The notes under the pieces are model-generated. The model ran no database searches, was not told where the DNA came from, and worked only from the letters and a program-made list of their open reading frames with translations. From Nitrososphaerota archaeon (GTDB lineage: Archaea > Thermoproteota > Nitrososphaeria > Nitrososphaerales > JACPRH01), in assembly GCA_023379805.1 (NCBI GenBank), contig JAMCPI010000014.1:124001-188000 (forward strand): a stretch of DNA of 64,000 bases, in the 5' to 3' direction. Below, piece by piece: positions 26,686 to 35,075 of this stretch. Positions within the stretch are counted from its first letter, which is position 1, and each line of letters begins with the position of its first letter. Both the position numbers and the translations under genes were made by a program.

Positions 26686-27141
26686 TTATAGCAGATCTTC
26701 CAATTTGAAGACGCGGGTGCAGTATTTACAGCGAAGCTTAGGAGGATTCCTAGAGACAACTGTGAGCATAGAGCTCAAAGGCTCGCTTGAGTTTGAGATG
26801 CAGGTTGGGTTGGGGCAGCGAAAAACACCTTCAAGAACCTCTGGAAGATCAACATTTCTCTTCTCGACAACCTTGAAGTTCCTGATGATGTTGACAGTCG
26901 CGCTAGGCGAGATAAGCGCAATCTTGTCAGTCTCATCAGCCCGCAGAAACCGGTTCTCAATCTTCACGATATCCTTCTTACCTAGCTTATCAGAAGGAAC
27001 ATTCATCGCAATAGTCACAATGTGACCATCCTGCCCAGTCACTCCAAGAGCCGAGAGAACCCTCAGCGCAGTACCGGGCGCAACATGATCAATTACCGTG
27101 CCCTCCCTGATCCGCCTAACAGCAAGATGCTCCTCCGACAT
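26686..27141 (-). CDS. pyrI: Aspartate carbamoyltransferase regulatory chain
   Basis: A 151-residue regulatory subunit of ATCase, which binds CTP/ATP and tunes the first committed step of pyrimidine synthesis. The N-terminal allosteric domain begins VRRIREGTVIDHVAPGTAL. The zinc domain at the C-terminus has CPNPTC and CKYC (four Cys ligands), which contact the catalytic chain. It is divergent from pyrB, with 128 bases between the start codons. Most archaea have pyrB and pyrI in one operon. Confidence 0.95.
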   Translation of the reverse strand: MSEEHLAVRRIREGTVIDHVAPGTALRVLSALGVTGQDGHIVTIAMNVPSDKLGKKDIVKIENRFLRADETDKIALISPSATVNIIRNFKVVEKRNVDLPEVLEGVFRCPNPTCISNSSEPLSSMLTVVSRNPPKLRCKYCTRVFKLEDLL

Positions 27142-27269
27142 AACTAGCTAATCACCAACCAACCGGCACCTTCACCACCATTAAGGTCGAATAAATAGGC
27201 TCCTCCAAAATAAATAACCTGGAAATCTTAATAGGAGCACGTCAATAGAGACACAGGAGAGGAGAGAGT

Positions 27270-28199
27270 TTGACTAACCCCTTCTTCAACAGGGATGTCA
27301 TCTCTATCCGAGAATTTTCAAAATCTGACCTCGAATACCTCTTTAAAACCGCAGATCAAATTCAGACCTCATCACCCAATAGACGCGCCAGCCTTGCAGC
27401 CCAGCGGCTTCTAGGCGTCATGTTCTTCGAACCAAGCACCCGCACCCGCCTAAGCTTCGAAGCAGCAATGCTCTCCATCGGCGGCCAAACTATCTCCATC
27501 ATAGAGCCCAAAACCTCCTCCACAGAGAAAGGGGAAAACCTGCACGACACGATCAAAACAGTCGAATCCTACGTCGACCTCATCGTGCTTCGACACCGCA
27601 TGGAGGGAGCAGCCCGTTACGCCGCCCAAATCGCCGAGAAACCGGTGATTAACGGAGGAAGCGGAAGCGAGGAGCATCCTACACAGGCGATGCTTGACAT
27701 TTACACAATACTGAAGGAACGTGGCACCGTATCCGACTTGAAGATCGCGCTGGTTGGAGATCTCAAGTACGGGCGCACAGTATACTCGCTTCTATACGGC
27801 TTAGCTAACTTCAACCCACAAGTGTTCCTGGTCTCGCCGCCGGAGCTCCGGCTCAGAGAGGAAGCCCTATCAGACCTTGAAGGCAAGATAAACCTCTCTC
27901 AACACACAGATCTTGAGGAGATAATTGGCGATCTAGATGTCATTTATATGACTCGAATACAGAAGGAGCGGTTCCCCGACCTAGTAGAATACGAAAAGGT
28001 AAGAGGTGCGTACGTCATCGACAACCAACTCCTCTCCAAAGGCAGAGAAGACCTGATGGTGCTGCACCCGCTTCCACGCACAACCGAGATAAAGCCTGAA
28101 GTTGACTCAACCCCCCACGCCAAATACTTCAACCAAACCATCTACGGCAAAACTGTGAGAGCGGCACTTATCAGCCTAATTCTGAACAAAGAAGTTTAG
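27270..28199 (+). CDS. pyrB: Aspartate carbamoyltransferase catalytic chain
   Basis: A 309-residue catalytic subunit that condenses aspartate with carbamoyl phosphate. Visible motifs are PSTRTRLSFEAAM (carbamoyl-phosphate binding, near residue 55), HPTQAMLDIYTI (near 133) and HPLPRTTEIKPEVD (near 270). The TTG start at 27270 follows a GGAGAGGAGAGAG ribosome-binding site. The stop is followed by a tract rich in TAG (28197-28245) and a small AGCTGG-TTAG-CCAGCT hairpin. Confidence 0.96.
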   Translation: MTNPFFNRDVISIREFSKSDLEYLFKTADQIQTSSPNRRASLAAQRLLGVMFFEPSTRTRLSFEAAMLSIGGQTISIIEPKTSSTEKGENLHDTIKTVESYVDLIVLRHRMEGAARYAAQIAEKPVINGGSGSEEHPTQAMLDIYTILKERGTVSDLKIALVGDLKYGRTVYSLLYGLANFNPQVFLVSPPELRLREEALSDLEGKINLSQHTDLEEIIGDLDVIYMTRIQKERFPDLVEYEKVRGAYVIDNQLLSKGREDLMVLHPLPRTTEIKPEVDSTPHAKYFNQTIYGKTVRAALISLILNKEV

Positions 28200-28282
28200 C
28201 TTAGCTGGTTAGCCAGCTAGCTAGTAGATAGTAGACTGCGGTTAACCGCTGGCTAACTGGTTCGAGTTTATTCTAACGGTTG

Positions 28283-30922
28283 CTAGGAGCAGAGACCCCA
28301 GCCGCACTCGGGACAGGTGACGCAGCCTTCTACGAAGAAGACCTGCGCATCACATACAGGGCATGTGTCGCCGACTCCGTGATTCGCGGCTTTGCGCCCA
28401 TAGTCTTGGCCAGTAAGTGCGTAGTGAGTGGCACCGCTGGGCATCGACGTGAGTTTGGATGCATGTGCCTCGATTGGTTGATGAAGATATTCGTCTGGCG
28501 AGTGGTGGTAAACCGGGACCTCATGTTTAATCGGGGTAACTGGAGTTTGGCTCGGAGATTCCTTGGTGTCTGTGCGCTTCTTCGCCACAAGAACCTGATC
28601 CTTGATAGATGTGTCTCGGAAGACAGTGATGTCTTTGCAGCCTAACTTGTAGGCTAGCAGATAACTTTCCCGCATATACTCGACTGTGGCGTCGGCCGGG
28701 AAGTTGTTCGTCTTCGAGATTGATGAGTCAACCCATCTCTGGAGCGCCGCTAACGCTCTGATATGATCGTCTGGTGAAATGTCGAGGGCGGTGACGAAGA
28801 CCCGTTTAAGATCTGAGGGGATATACATTATTCTCTGAATGCTTCCGCTGTTATCGCTGACTTCGCTAATCAAGTCGTTATCGTAAAGTCCCTCTGAGAG
28901 CATCACCTGCTCAAAGACCGGGTCCACGTAGTAGAAGCTACCTACCTTGACATTCTTCTCGTATACTAGGCTGTAGACAGGCTCGATGCCGCTGCTGCAC
29001 CCCGCTATCATTGAGATGCTTCCTGTCGGAGCTACCACGGTTGTGTACGAGTTTCTCAGGCCGAACTTCTGGATGTTTCTTCGAATTTCCTCCCAGTCGA
29101 AGTGGCAGCTATCCTTTTCATCTGCGCCTGATATCGGAAGCCGTCCCTTGGTGTAGAAGCTCTTGTCGAAGAGAGGGAAGCTACCGCGCGCCTTCGCCCG
29201 CTCGATCGAAGCTATCTTTGAGTGATAGTTGACGAACTCCATTAACAGCTCCATGAATCTTCTGCCCTCCTCGCTATTGTAGGGGGTACCCATGTCGTAG
29301 AGAAGATCTCCAAGACCCATTATGCCTAAGCCGACCTTCCGGGTGGATAGGGTCATCTCCTCAATCTCCTTCAACGGGAAGTTGTTGATGTCGATGATGT
29401 TGTCTAGGAACTTGACTGAAGAGTAAACAGTCTCCTTTAAACCATCCCAGTCGAAGTACCGTTCACCCTTATCGTTGAATTTGCAGAAGGCCCAGACGTT
29501 GATGCTTCCAAGGTTGCATGACTCGTTAGGGTAGAGAAGAACTTCGCCGCATGGGTTGGTGCAGACAATCGGTCCTAGTGACTCGAAGAACGGGTTGTAT
29601 TTGTTGACCTGATCGAAGAAGATCAGCCCCGGCTCAGCGCTCTCCCAAGCATGGTAGACAATCATGTCGAACAGCATGCGAGGATTGACTTCTCTTACGA
29701 CCTCGCCGTTCCTAGGGTTTACAAGCGGGTACGGCTCGTTCTTTGAGTAGGCGTCCCAGAAGTCAGGGGTTACAAGGACTGAGAGATTGAAGTTTCTCAA
29801 GGCCGCGTTCCCTTTCTTTGAGGTGATGAACTTCTCTATGTCCGGGTGGTTGATGTTCAGTATACCCATATTTGCGCCTCTGCGAATACCGCCCTGCTTG
29901 ATGACCTCGGTCATCATGTCGAAGAGCCGCATGAAACTGATCGGGCCTGATGCGATGCCTGAGGTGGAGCTCACTATGTCTCCCTCGGGTCTAAGATCTG
30001 AGAAGTTGTAGCCCATTCCGCCACCCGCCTTGAAGACGATTGAGGTCTTCTTCAGAGTCTCCATGATGCTCTCAATTGAGTCCTCGATTTTCATAACGAA
30101 GCAGGCGGAGCCCATTCCAAGAGGGTTACCGAAGTTAGCTAGGGCAGGCGTGTTAGGCATGAAGCGCTTAGAAACCATCAGGTTGTAGTACTCGTCCAGA
30201 GCAGTCTCGTACTTGGCGAATTCACCGTTCTTCAACATGACGAGCAGACGGCTCCAGGTCACCTTCATGAAGCCCTTCCCGTTCATCCGGTCGTAGAGCC
30301 GCTTCAGCGCTTCGAGATGATACCGGTTTAACTGGTACTTTCCTATTGAGAGCTTCTCATCGTAATCTGCGCTGTTAAACGCCTCAATTCTGTTAGGAGG
30401 TAATCCGCCCTCCGCGCTATAGATTGTTCCGTCGAAGATGATGTCGGTGAGAACAATGTGGGTAGCAACCCTCATGAAGAGCTGCTTAGGTGTCTCAACG
30501 AGACGCGCACCATCCTTTCTAAGATATCGGGCCTTCAGGACACGAAGCGCGTTCAAATCGAAACGCTTGTCTACGCTGTCTATGTCGTCCTTCTCTAGGA
30601 TCCGCTTCTTCTCTTCACGGATCTCAGCGCGTTTTTGACGGTATAGGATATAGGCCTTGGCGGTCTTGGAGTGCCCCTGCTCCATCAGAACCTTTTCTAC
30701 CATGTCCTGAATATCTTCAACAGTTGGGATCTTGTCCGACGGGAACTGCTTGTTCGCTAACTCAACAACTCGGCTGGATAGCTGAACAGCAATCCCTCTG
30801 TCTTTGCCTCCGACAGACTGCGCAGCCTGCCATATTGCTTCAACAATCTTCGCTTGATCGAAATCAAGTATCTGGCCGTTCCGTTTTCTGATTTTTGTCA
30901 CTTTAGAAACTTCAAGGGTCAT
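28283..30922 (-). CDS. nrdJ: Class II (adenosylcobalamin-dependent) ribonucleotide reductase
   Basis: An 879-residue enzyme making deoxynucleotides using vitamin B12. An ATP-cone occupies residues about 8-95 (RNGQILDFDQAKIVEAIWQAAQ). The reductase core has NPCGEVLLYPNESCNLGSIN with active-site cysteines, GIRRGANMGILNINHPDIEKF and VVAPTGSISMIAGCSSGIEP. The C-terminus carries a zinc-ribbon tail (CPVCDAQ...CVTCPECGWGLCS) common in archaeal class II enzymes. No radical-generating R2 subunit is nearby, as expected. The 320-base upstream region contains strong inverted repeats. Confidence 0.95.
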   Translation of the reverse strand: MTLEVSKVTKIRKRNGQILDFDQAKIVEAIWQAAQSVGGKDRGIAVQLSSRVVELANKQFPSDKIPTVEDIQDMVEKVLMEQGHSKTAKAYILYRQKRAEIREEKKRILEKDDIDSVDKRFDLNALRVLKARYLRKDGARLVETPKQLFMRVATHIVLTDIIFDGTIYSAEGGLPPNRIEAFNSADYDEKLSIGKYQLNRYHLEALKRLYDRMNGKGFMKVTWSRLLVMLKNGEFAKYETALDEYYNLMVSKRFMPNTPALANFGNPLGMGSACFVMKIEDSIESIMETLKKTSIVFKAGGGMGYNFSDLRPEGDIVSSTSGIASGPISFMRLFDMMTEVIKQGGIRRGANMGILNINHPDIEKFITSKKGNAALRNFNLSVLVTPDFWDAYSKNEPYPLVNPRNGEVVREVNPRMLFDMIVYHAWESAEPGLIFFDQVNKYNPFFESLGPIVCTNPCGEVLLYPNESCNLGSINVWAFCKFNDKGERYFDWDGLKETVYSSVKFLDNIIDINNFPLKEIEEMTLSTRKVGLGIMGLGDLLYDMGTPYNSEEGRRFMELLMEFVNYHSKIASIERAKARGSFPLFDKSFYTKGRLPISGADEKDSCHFDWEEIRRNIQKFGLRNSYTTVVAPTGSISMIAGCSSGIEPVYSLVYEKNVKVGSFYYVDPVFEQVMLSEGLYDNDLISEVSDNSGSIQRIMYIPSDLKRVFVTALDISPDDHIRALAALQRWVDSSISKTNNFPADATVEYMRESYLLAYKLGCKDITVFRDTSIKDQVLVAKKRTDTKESPSQTPVTPIKHEVPVYHHSPDEYLHQPIEAHASKLTSMPSGATHYALTGQDYGRKAANHGVGDTCPVCDAQVFFVEGCVTCPECGWGLCS

Positions 30923-31039
30923 TACGCAACTCCGCTCCTAGTAACTGCGGCATTGATAGAGAATGGAGGTTTTTTCAGTACTGGTTCAAAGCTTTTGACG
31001 ATGTCTTATGCTCTGCTACGTAACAGCCTTGGGAAAACC

Positions 31040-31111
31040 GAGTCAATGAGATGCTTTTAGCTCAGCGGAATTTGACTTGGAGACCAGTTCTGAAAAGCGT
31101 CTCATTGACTC
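31040..31111. promoter_or_regulatory. 19-bp inverted repeat upstream of nrdJ
   Basis: GAGTCAATGAGATGCTTTT (31040-31058) and AAAAGCGTCTCATTGACTC (31093-31111) are complementary at 18 of 19 positions, about 118 bases before the nrdJ start. Further upstream lie GGTTCTGAGAACC (6-bp arms, about 31167) and CCCTCTCGAAGAGGG. The region between nrdJ and the HTH-NrdD-like gene (30923-31242) has no ORF of note, so it is probably regulatory: an operator, a leader RNA or the terminator of the upstream gene. Confidence 0.6.
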
Positions 31112-31242
31112 AAAAACTAGGCGCTTTCTCCTCAACTACTCCAATGTCGTAAACCCCTGTTTTGACGGTTCTGAGAACCCTCTCGAAGAGGGCTCATGTA
31201 AAAATGTGTTGACAAAACCCCTACTTTTACGCAGTACTAGAG

Positions 31243-33336
31243 CTAGACGGTGGAGTACTCTCGCATGGATGTTGATCCACAGGCGTCGCATTTCACCGTT
31301 CCTTCAGGGAAACGCGCACCGCAACCTCGGCACACAGCCATCTTGCGCGCGAATCTGAAGAAGTCGAGTGACTTTTGAGCCTTGCCAATTATTTCTGACA
31401 ACATTTCAACGGAAGCTCCACTTGGGACATCGATGTCGACAGTGCATCCGCCTGTCAGCAACCCCAAGGAACGGCAAAGCCCCTTCATATCAGACTTTGA
31501 GAGATCAGCAGAGGTTATTAGCGGAACCTCGGAGTACCCATCCTTGTTTGAGGATAAAGCCAGTGTTGATCTGCCGTACTTCTCCATATCCATCGACGCG
31601 AACCGTCTCCCAGAGTCGCCGCGAATAGCTGCCACCAACGCGACTTCGCCGAGTCCTTCCCCTATCTCCGCCGCGCCCTTAGTAGCTGTCTCCACGATCT
31701 TCTCGATGAGAGACCATCGCTCAGCTGAAGAGGCTCGCTCCCCAAGCATCCGGGTAACCGCTTCGTTCAGCCCAGTCAGATTCACGATCAGCGGCATATA
31801 CTCCTCCGAGATTATCTGAGGTTTTCCAGACAGTGCTGGAAGAAGATTCTGCTTTGAGAGGTTGCATATCATCTTCTTACGTGTCTGAAGCGCACCAATC
31901 GCTGTTTGAAGACTCATGTTGAGCTTGGCCCGGAAATACGTCTCGTCGCGGTTAGACTCGTATGAGAGACGCGGAAGATTAAGCGATAGGGAATGTAGAA
32001 CCTCGACACCATCTGCAGGGAAACGTTTACCACCGTCTCGCCTCAGGCCCGAGTAGGATCTGACAATATCCGGTTGAACGGAAACAGCAATTCTGCCACC
32101 CAGAGATACAGCCGAGGCCACCATCTTACTTGTCTTAGGATTGATTTCGGAGTCGGCGGATAAAACTAGGCTGATCGTCGGCATCGCGATGCTCCGCACA
32201 TAGTCCTCGTAAGCAGCAAAGGTGGCGTCAAGCACACGCAGAATAAGGGCGTCATCGTACTTAGAGGTGCTGTGGTTCCTGCCTACTTGGAAGGAGATTG
32301 TTGCAGCTCCGTGGCCGCCTGTGACGGGGGAGAGTAGACTGAAAGCCCGTCTCACGGCGTCTCGAAGCTCTTCCTTCGTCTTCTCCTGCGCGTACTCAGC
32401 TAAGTAGGTTGTGAAGTTTTCGAAGAAGATTTCGTTAGAGACTTCTCTGCTCAAAATCGAGCCGAACACGACGAGACTGCTCAGTGCATCTTCAATCTTC
32501 TTCGGAGGATCGATACGGGGAATTGTGGTGAGTTTGCCGCCCATGTTGATGCCGTGGTTCTGTAGTGCCATTAGATCCAGGAAGACTGTGTCCGGCATGA
32601 GACCCCAGCTGCCTGCGTTCGAGATATGCATCTCTCCAGCTAGGTGAGAGTCGGTAACGTCGCGCGGGAGCTGCGAAAGCATAAGGTACTCAGCGAAGAC
32701 GGAACTAGCTGTCTTGGAGAGAACGGTCTTCACATCTCCGTCGCTCTGCCCTGTATTGTTCACCATCTCCGATATATCGTAGATTGGGAGTCCGAGCCTA
32801 GTCAGCTTGTGACGATACTCTTCAAGCCCGTGTTCAACAAGCAGCGCATTAACCATCTCCCGGATCAGTGGTGAAGTCAAGTAGATGGTCTGGAACTTGT
32901 AGAGCCTAGACTCGGTTTCACTTGTAATACGTTGAGCTAGCTCAACAGGCATCCCCGCCTCTCGCACTAGTGACTGAAGAATCTTGTCGGAGTTGAACTC
33001 CTCCATTGTTTGCCTTGATGTGCGGACATAAATCTTGCCGCTCTCAACGACTGACTGCTCCTCTATCTGCCGGGTGAGATTGAGAACTAGCCGTCCGAGG
33101 CTCGTGACGGTGTATTTTCGCTCCTGCCGGTTTAGTGAAATCAGCATTTGACGGACAAGTTTTCGAAGATGGTAGGCAAACTTTCCTGACTCTTTCTTCG
33201 ACTTGAAGCCTGCAAGGGTCTTGAGCTCAGAGTAGCTCAGCGGCCCCTTGGTGTTGAGGATGCGGAGGATCTCGAGCCTGTTTGAAGATGCGATAACGGA
33301 GTAGATTGTTCTAACCCTGCGAGAAATAGGCTGCAT
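31243..33336 (-). CDS. HTH - ATP-cone - NrdD-like protein
   Basis: A 697-residue fusion. Residues about 1-85 form an ArsR-like winged helix (IASSNRLEILRILNTKGPLSYSELKTLAG). About 103-195 are an ATP-cone (GKIYVRTSRQTMEEFNSDKILQSL). The rest resembles anaerobic ribonucleotide reductase NrdD (HLAGEMHISNAGSWGLMPD in place of the usual GDIHIHD block). A C-terminal zinc ribbon, CRGCGARF...CDACGS, is present, but I cannot find the glycyl-radical RxxGY motif. It lies upstream of nrdJ on the same strand. I infer a catalytically inactive, nucleotide-sensing transcription regulator of nrd genes; an unusual reductase is less likely. Confidence 0.8.
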   Translation of the reverse strand: MQPISRRVRTIYSVIASSNRLEILRILNTKGPLSYSELKTLAGFKSKKESGKFAYHLRKLVRQMLISLNRQERKYTVTSLGRLVLNLTRQIEEQSVVESGKIYVRTSRQTMEEFNSDKILQSLVREAGMPVELAQRITSETESRLYKFQTIYLTSPLIREMVNALLVEHGLEEYRHKLTRLGLPIYDISEMVNNTGQSDGDVKTVLSKTASSVFAEYLMLSQLPRDVTDSHLAGEMHISNAGSWGLMPDTVFLDLMALQNHGINMGGKLTTIPRIDPPKKIEDALSSLVVFGSILSREVSNEIFFENFTTYLAEYAQEKTKEELRDAVRRAFSLLSPVTGGHGAATISFQVGRNHSTSKYDDALILRVLDATFAAYEDYVRSIAMPTISLVLSADSEINPKTSKMVASAVSLGGRIAVSVQPDIVRSYSGLRRDGGKRFPADGVEVLHSLSLNLPRLSYESNRDETYFRAKLNMSLQTAIGALQTRKKMICNLSKQNLLPALSGKPQIISEEYMPLIVNLTGLNEAVTRMLGERASSAERWSLIEKIVETATKGAAEIGEGLGEVALVAAIRGDSGRRFASMDMEKYGRSTLALSSNKDGYSEVPLITSADLSKSDMKGLCRSLGLLTGGCTVDIDVPSGASVEMLSEIIGKAQKSLDFFRFARKMAVCRGCGARFPEGTVKCDACGSTSMREYSTV

Positions 33337-33453
33337 GTTCCCACCCTTAAGTAGTGAAGCTATTTTAGTTTAATTGATAAATTGTCCACCTGAAAACCGG
33401 GATAGCGGTCAAGGCTTCTTGACCCACCCCAGAATCAGGCTTGTCTACGCAGC

Positions 33454-34077
33454 CTAATGTTTGATTAGCTCCATCACTATCGCTTCTATCCCGCCGCGGA
33501 CAAAGGAGATCGCGATAGCAGCTATGAGCAGACCCATAATTCTCGTAAAGATCTTTGAGCCGTTGCTTCCCAGGATGCGGAAGACCACATCTCCCTTTAC
33601 AAGCACAGTCCAAGCTATGAGCGTGTTAATGATAATCACGACAGTGGAGATGAAGTGATTGTATGGCGGTGCGGAGAGGATGATGACAGTTGAGATAGCG
33701 CCTGGGCCTGCTAGAAGAGGAGTAGCGATGGGGAAGGCGGCGAGCTCATCCGGATCCAGACTAGCTCCACCGAAAGCTTTCCCAAGCAGATACTGAACCG
33801 CGACTATGAAAAGAATAATCCCGCCAGCTATCCGAAAGTCGTTTATCGTGATGCCGAGGAACCGAAACACCATCTCACCCACATACGCGAAGATAATCAG
33901 GATGACCAGCGAAATAATAACCGAGTGAGTAGCTATCCGTTTACGCTGCTCCTTCATTGTCGAGGTCAACGCCAAGAAAATCGGCACACTACCAATCGCG
34001 TCAAGAACGAAGAACAACAGTACAAAGGCATTCAGAAACAGATACAAGGTACTCTGATCTATCAGTATATCCGCCAA
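33454..34077 (-). CDS. MarC-family integral membrane protein
   Basis: A 207-residue UPF0056/MarC protein with six predicted helices. The conserved elements are FFVLDAIGSVPIFLALT near residue 22, IAGGIILFIVAVQYLLG near 85 and the FPIATPLLAGPGAISTVIIL motif near 115. The family was once linked to multiple antibiotic resistance, but its transport role remains unproven. The 117 bases to the following HTH-NrdD-like gene contain no clear terminator. Confidence 0.92.
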   Translation of the reverse strand: MADILIDQSTLYLFLNAFVLLFFVLDAIGSVPIFLALTSTMKEQRKRIATHSVIISLVILIIFAYVGEMVFRFLGITINDFRIAGGIILFIVAVQYLLGKAFGGASLDPDELAAFPIATPLLAGPGAISTVIILSAPPYNHFISTVVIIINTLIAWTVLVKGDVVFRILGSNGSKIFTRIMGLLIAAIAISFVRGGIEAIVMELIKH

Positions 34078-34262
34078 CGCAACCAGTTCAATAGAACTGT
34101 AAAACCAATACTATAAAAATTACCCTACCCTGAGCAAACTCCATCTTAACTGAACATTAGCAATAAGCAATCAGACCAGACTAAGTAATCCACCTATCCA
34201 GCCCTGCATTAACCCGGATAATCCAATACAGTAAATAGCGCTCCAGTCAACAACATATGCAA

Positions 34263-34453
34263 TTCTAACATATCAACTAAAGAAATCACTGGGATGTAGT
34301 CTTGCAGGCCTGCGTCATGCATCTCTGCAACTTCTGCAGCCTAAGGTACTGTACCTGATGCAGATTCATCAGGAATAACAATCGTTTCCTACACACTTTT
34401 CCTCGCTTTATATATCCCTCCCTCGGCCAACGGCAGCAGTGGCACCGGCGCAC
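34263..34453 (-). repeat. Duplicated promoter-plus-micro-ORF element, copy 1
   Basis: About 190 bases are strongly similar, in inverted orientation, to 59552-59744. Conserved parts, reading on the minus strand, are a GC-rich block starting GTGCGCCGG, GGCCGAGGGAGGG, a TATA box (34405-34415), a micro-ORF ending MTQACKTTSQ-stop, and a tail ending TATGTTAGAA. Similarity stops sharply at both ends. The intergenic region 34078-34604 contains nothing else that I recognise. Confidence 0.85.
34286..34369 (-). CDS. Micro-ORF of the duplicated element, copy 1 (27 aa)
   Basis: From ATG 34369 the frame encodes 27 residues, MNLHQVQYLRLQKLQRCMTQ followed by ACKTTSQ. The partner copy encodes the same frame with Q/E, K/E, R/G and C/S replacements. 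Of ten base differences over the shared codons six are synonymous, which favours a translated peptide over a structural RNA. A TATA box lies about 40 bases upstream, so the message would be leaderless or nearly so. The function is unknown. Confidence 0.4.
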   Translation of the reverse strand: MNLHQVQYLRLQKLQRCMTQACKTTSQ

Positions 34454-34604
34454 GACACTACCTAGATAACATGAATCCGATCTAGGCAATAGAAAAACTC
34501 AAACCAGTTCTATCATCTTCTAACTTGTTCTTTGTCCATCAATCAAATACTCTAAGGTTGCACCGTCTTGGGGTGGGTCACCAAAAATTATATGCAATAC
34601 CTGA

Positions 34605-35054
34605 TTGCGGCTATTGGTTGGTGAAAGAAGTTTGATCAACCAAGTACTTCCATGGCTCTATGTGGGTGACTGTGAGTCATCTTGGGAAGCAATGATTCAA
34701 AACGGGCTTGCAGTCAAGACCATCATTAATCTTCACGAGCATGAAGATCCTGATCTTGACGGTGACGGTATCAAGCAGTTCCAGTTTAGCCTAGTTGACG
34801 GCGAAGGAAACAACTGGGAAACCATCTCAGAGATCCTAGACATTATTGATGAGCGGAGGAAGGCGGGCAACGTTCTTGTGCACTGCTGCGCAGGTATGAG
34901 CCGAAGCCCATTCATCATCCTCAGCTACCTCGTCATTAAAGAGGGTAAGCAGATCGATCAGGCGATGAACCTAATTGACGAGCGGTATCCCCGCAGATCC
35001 ATTAACCCGCATCTCATCTCGCTCCTCAAGAAGAATCGCAGGCCAGCAGCCTAG
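34605..35054 (+). CDS. Dual-specificity protein phosphatase
   Basis: Up to 149 residues with the signature HCCAGMSRS (HCx5R, near residue 97) and the N-terminal LPWLYVGDCESSWEAMIQNG of classical small dual-specificity phosphatases. The general acid is probably in VDGEGNN. The TATA box AATTATATG (34587-34595) predicts transcription from about 34612, so the TTG at 34614 or 34632 is a likelier start than 34605. It is diverged from the phosphatase at 3591-4100 and is not a recent duplicate. Confidence 0.87.
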   Translation: MRLLVGERSLINQVLPWLYVGDCESSWEAMIQNGLAVKTIINLHEHEDPDLDGDGIKQFQFSLVDGEGNNWETISEILDIIDERRKAGNVLVHCCAGMSRSPFIILSYLVIKEGKQIDQAMNLIDERYPRRSINPHLISLLKKNRRPAA

Positions 35055-35075
35055 CAACGCGCCCAGCCAGCCGTA

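Noticed and set aside
26880-26900. TTGACAGTC inside pyrI as a further site for the RHH-zinc finger protein.
   Set aside because: Only nine bases match and it is within coding sequence with no ACTTAAG partner; the same applies to TTGACTGTC at about 42584.
30923-31242. Cobalamin riboswitch upstream of the B12-dependent reductase.
   Set aside because: No recognisable B12-box; the structure seen is a simple inverted repeat.
34286-34489. A 67-codon version of the micro-ORF starting upstream of the TATA box.
   Set aside because: The predicted promoter lies inside that longer frame, and similarity to copy 2 at the protein level begins only near the ATG at 34369.
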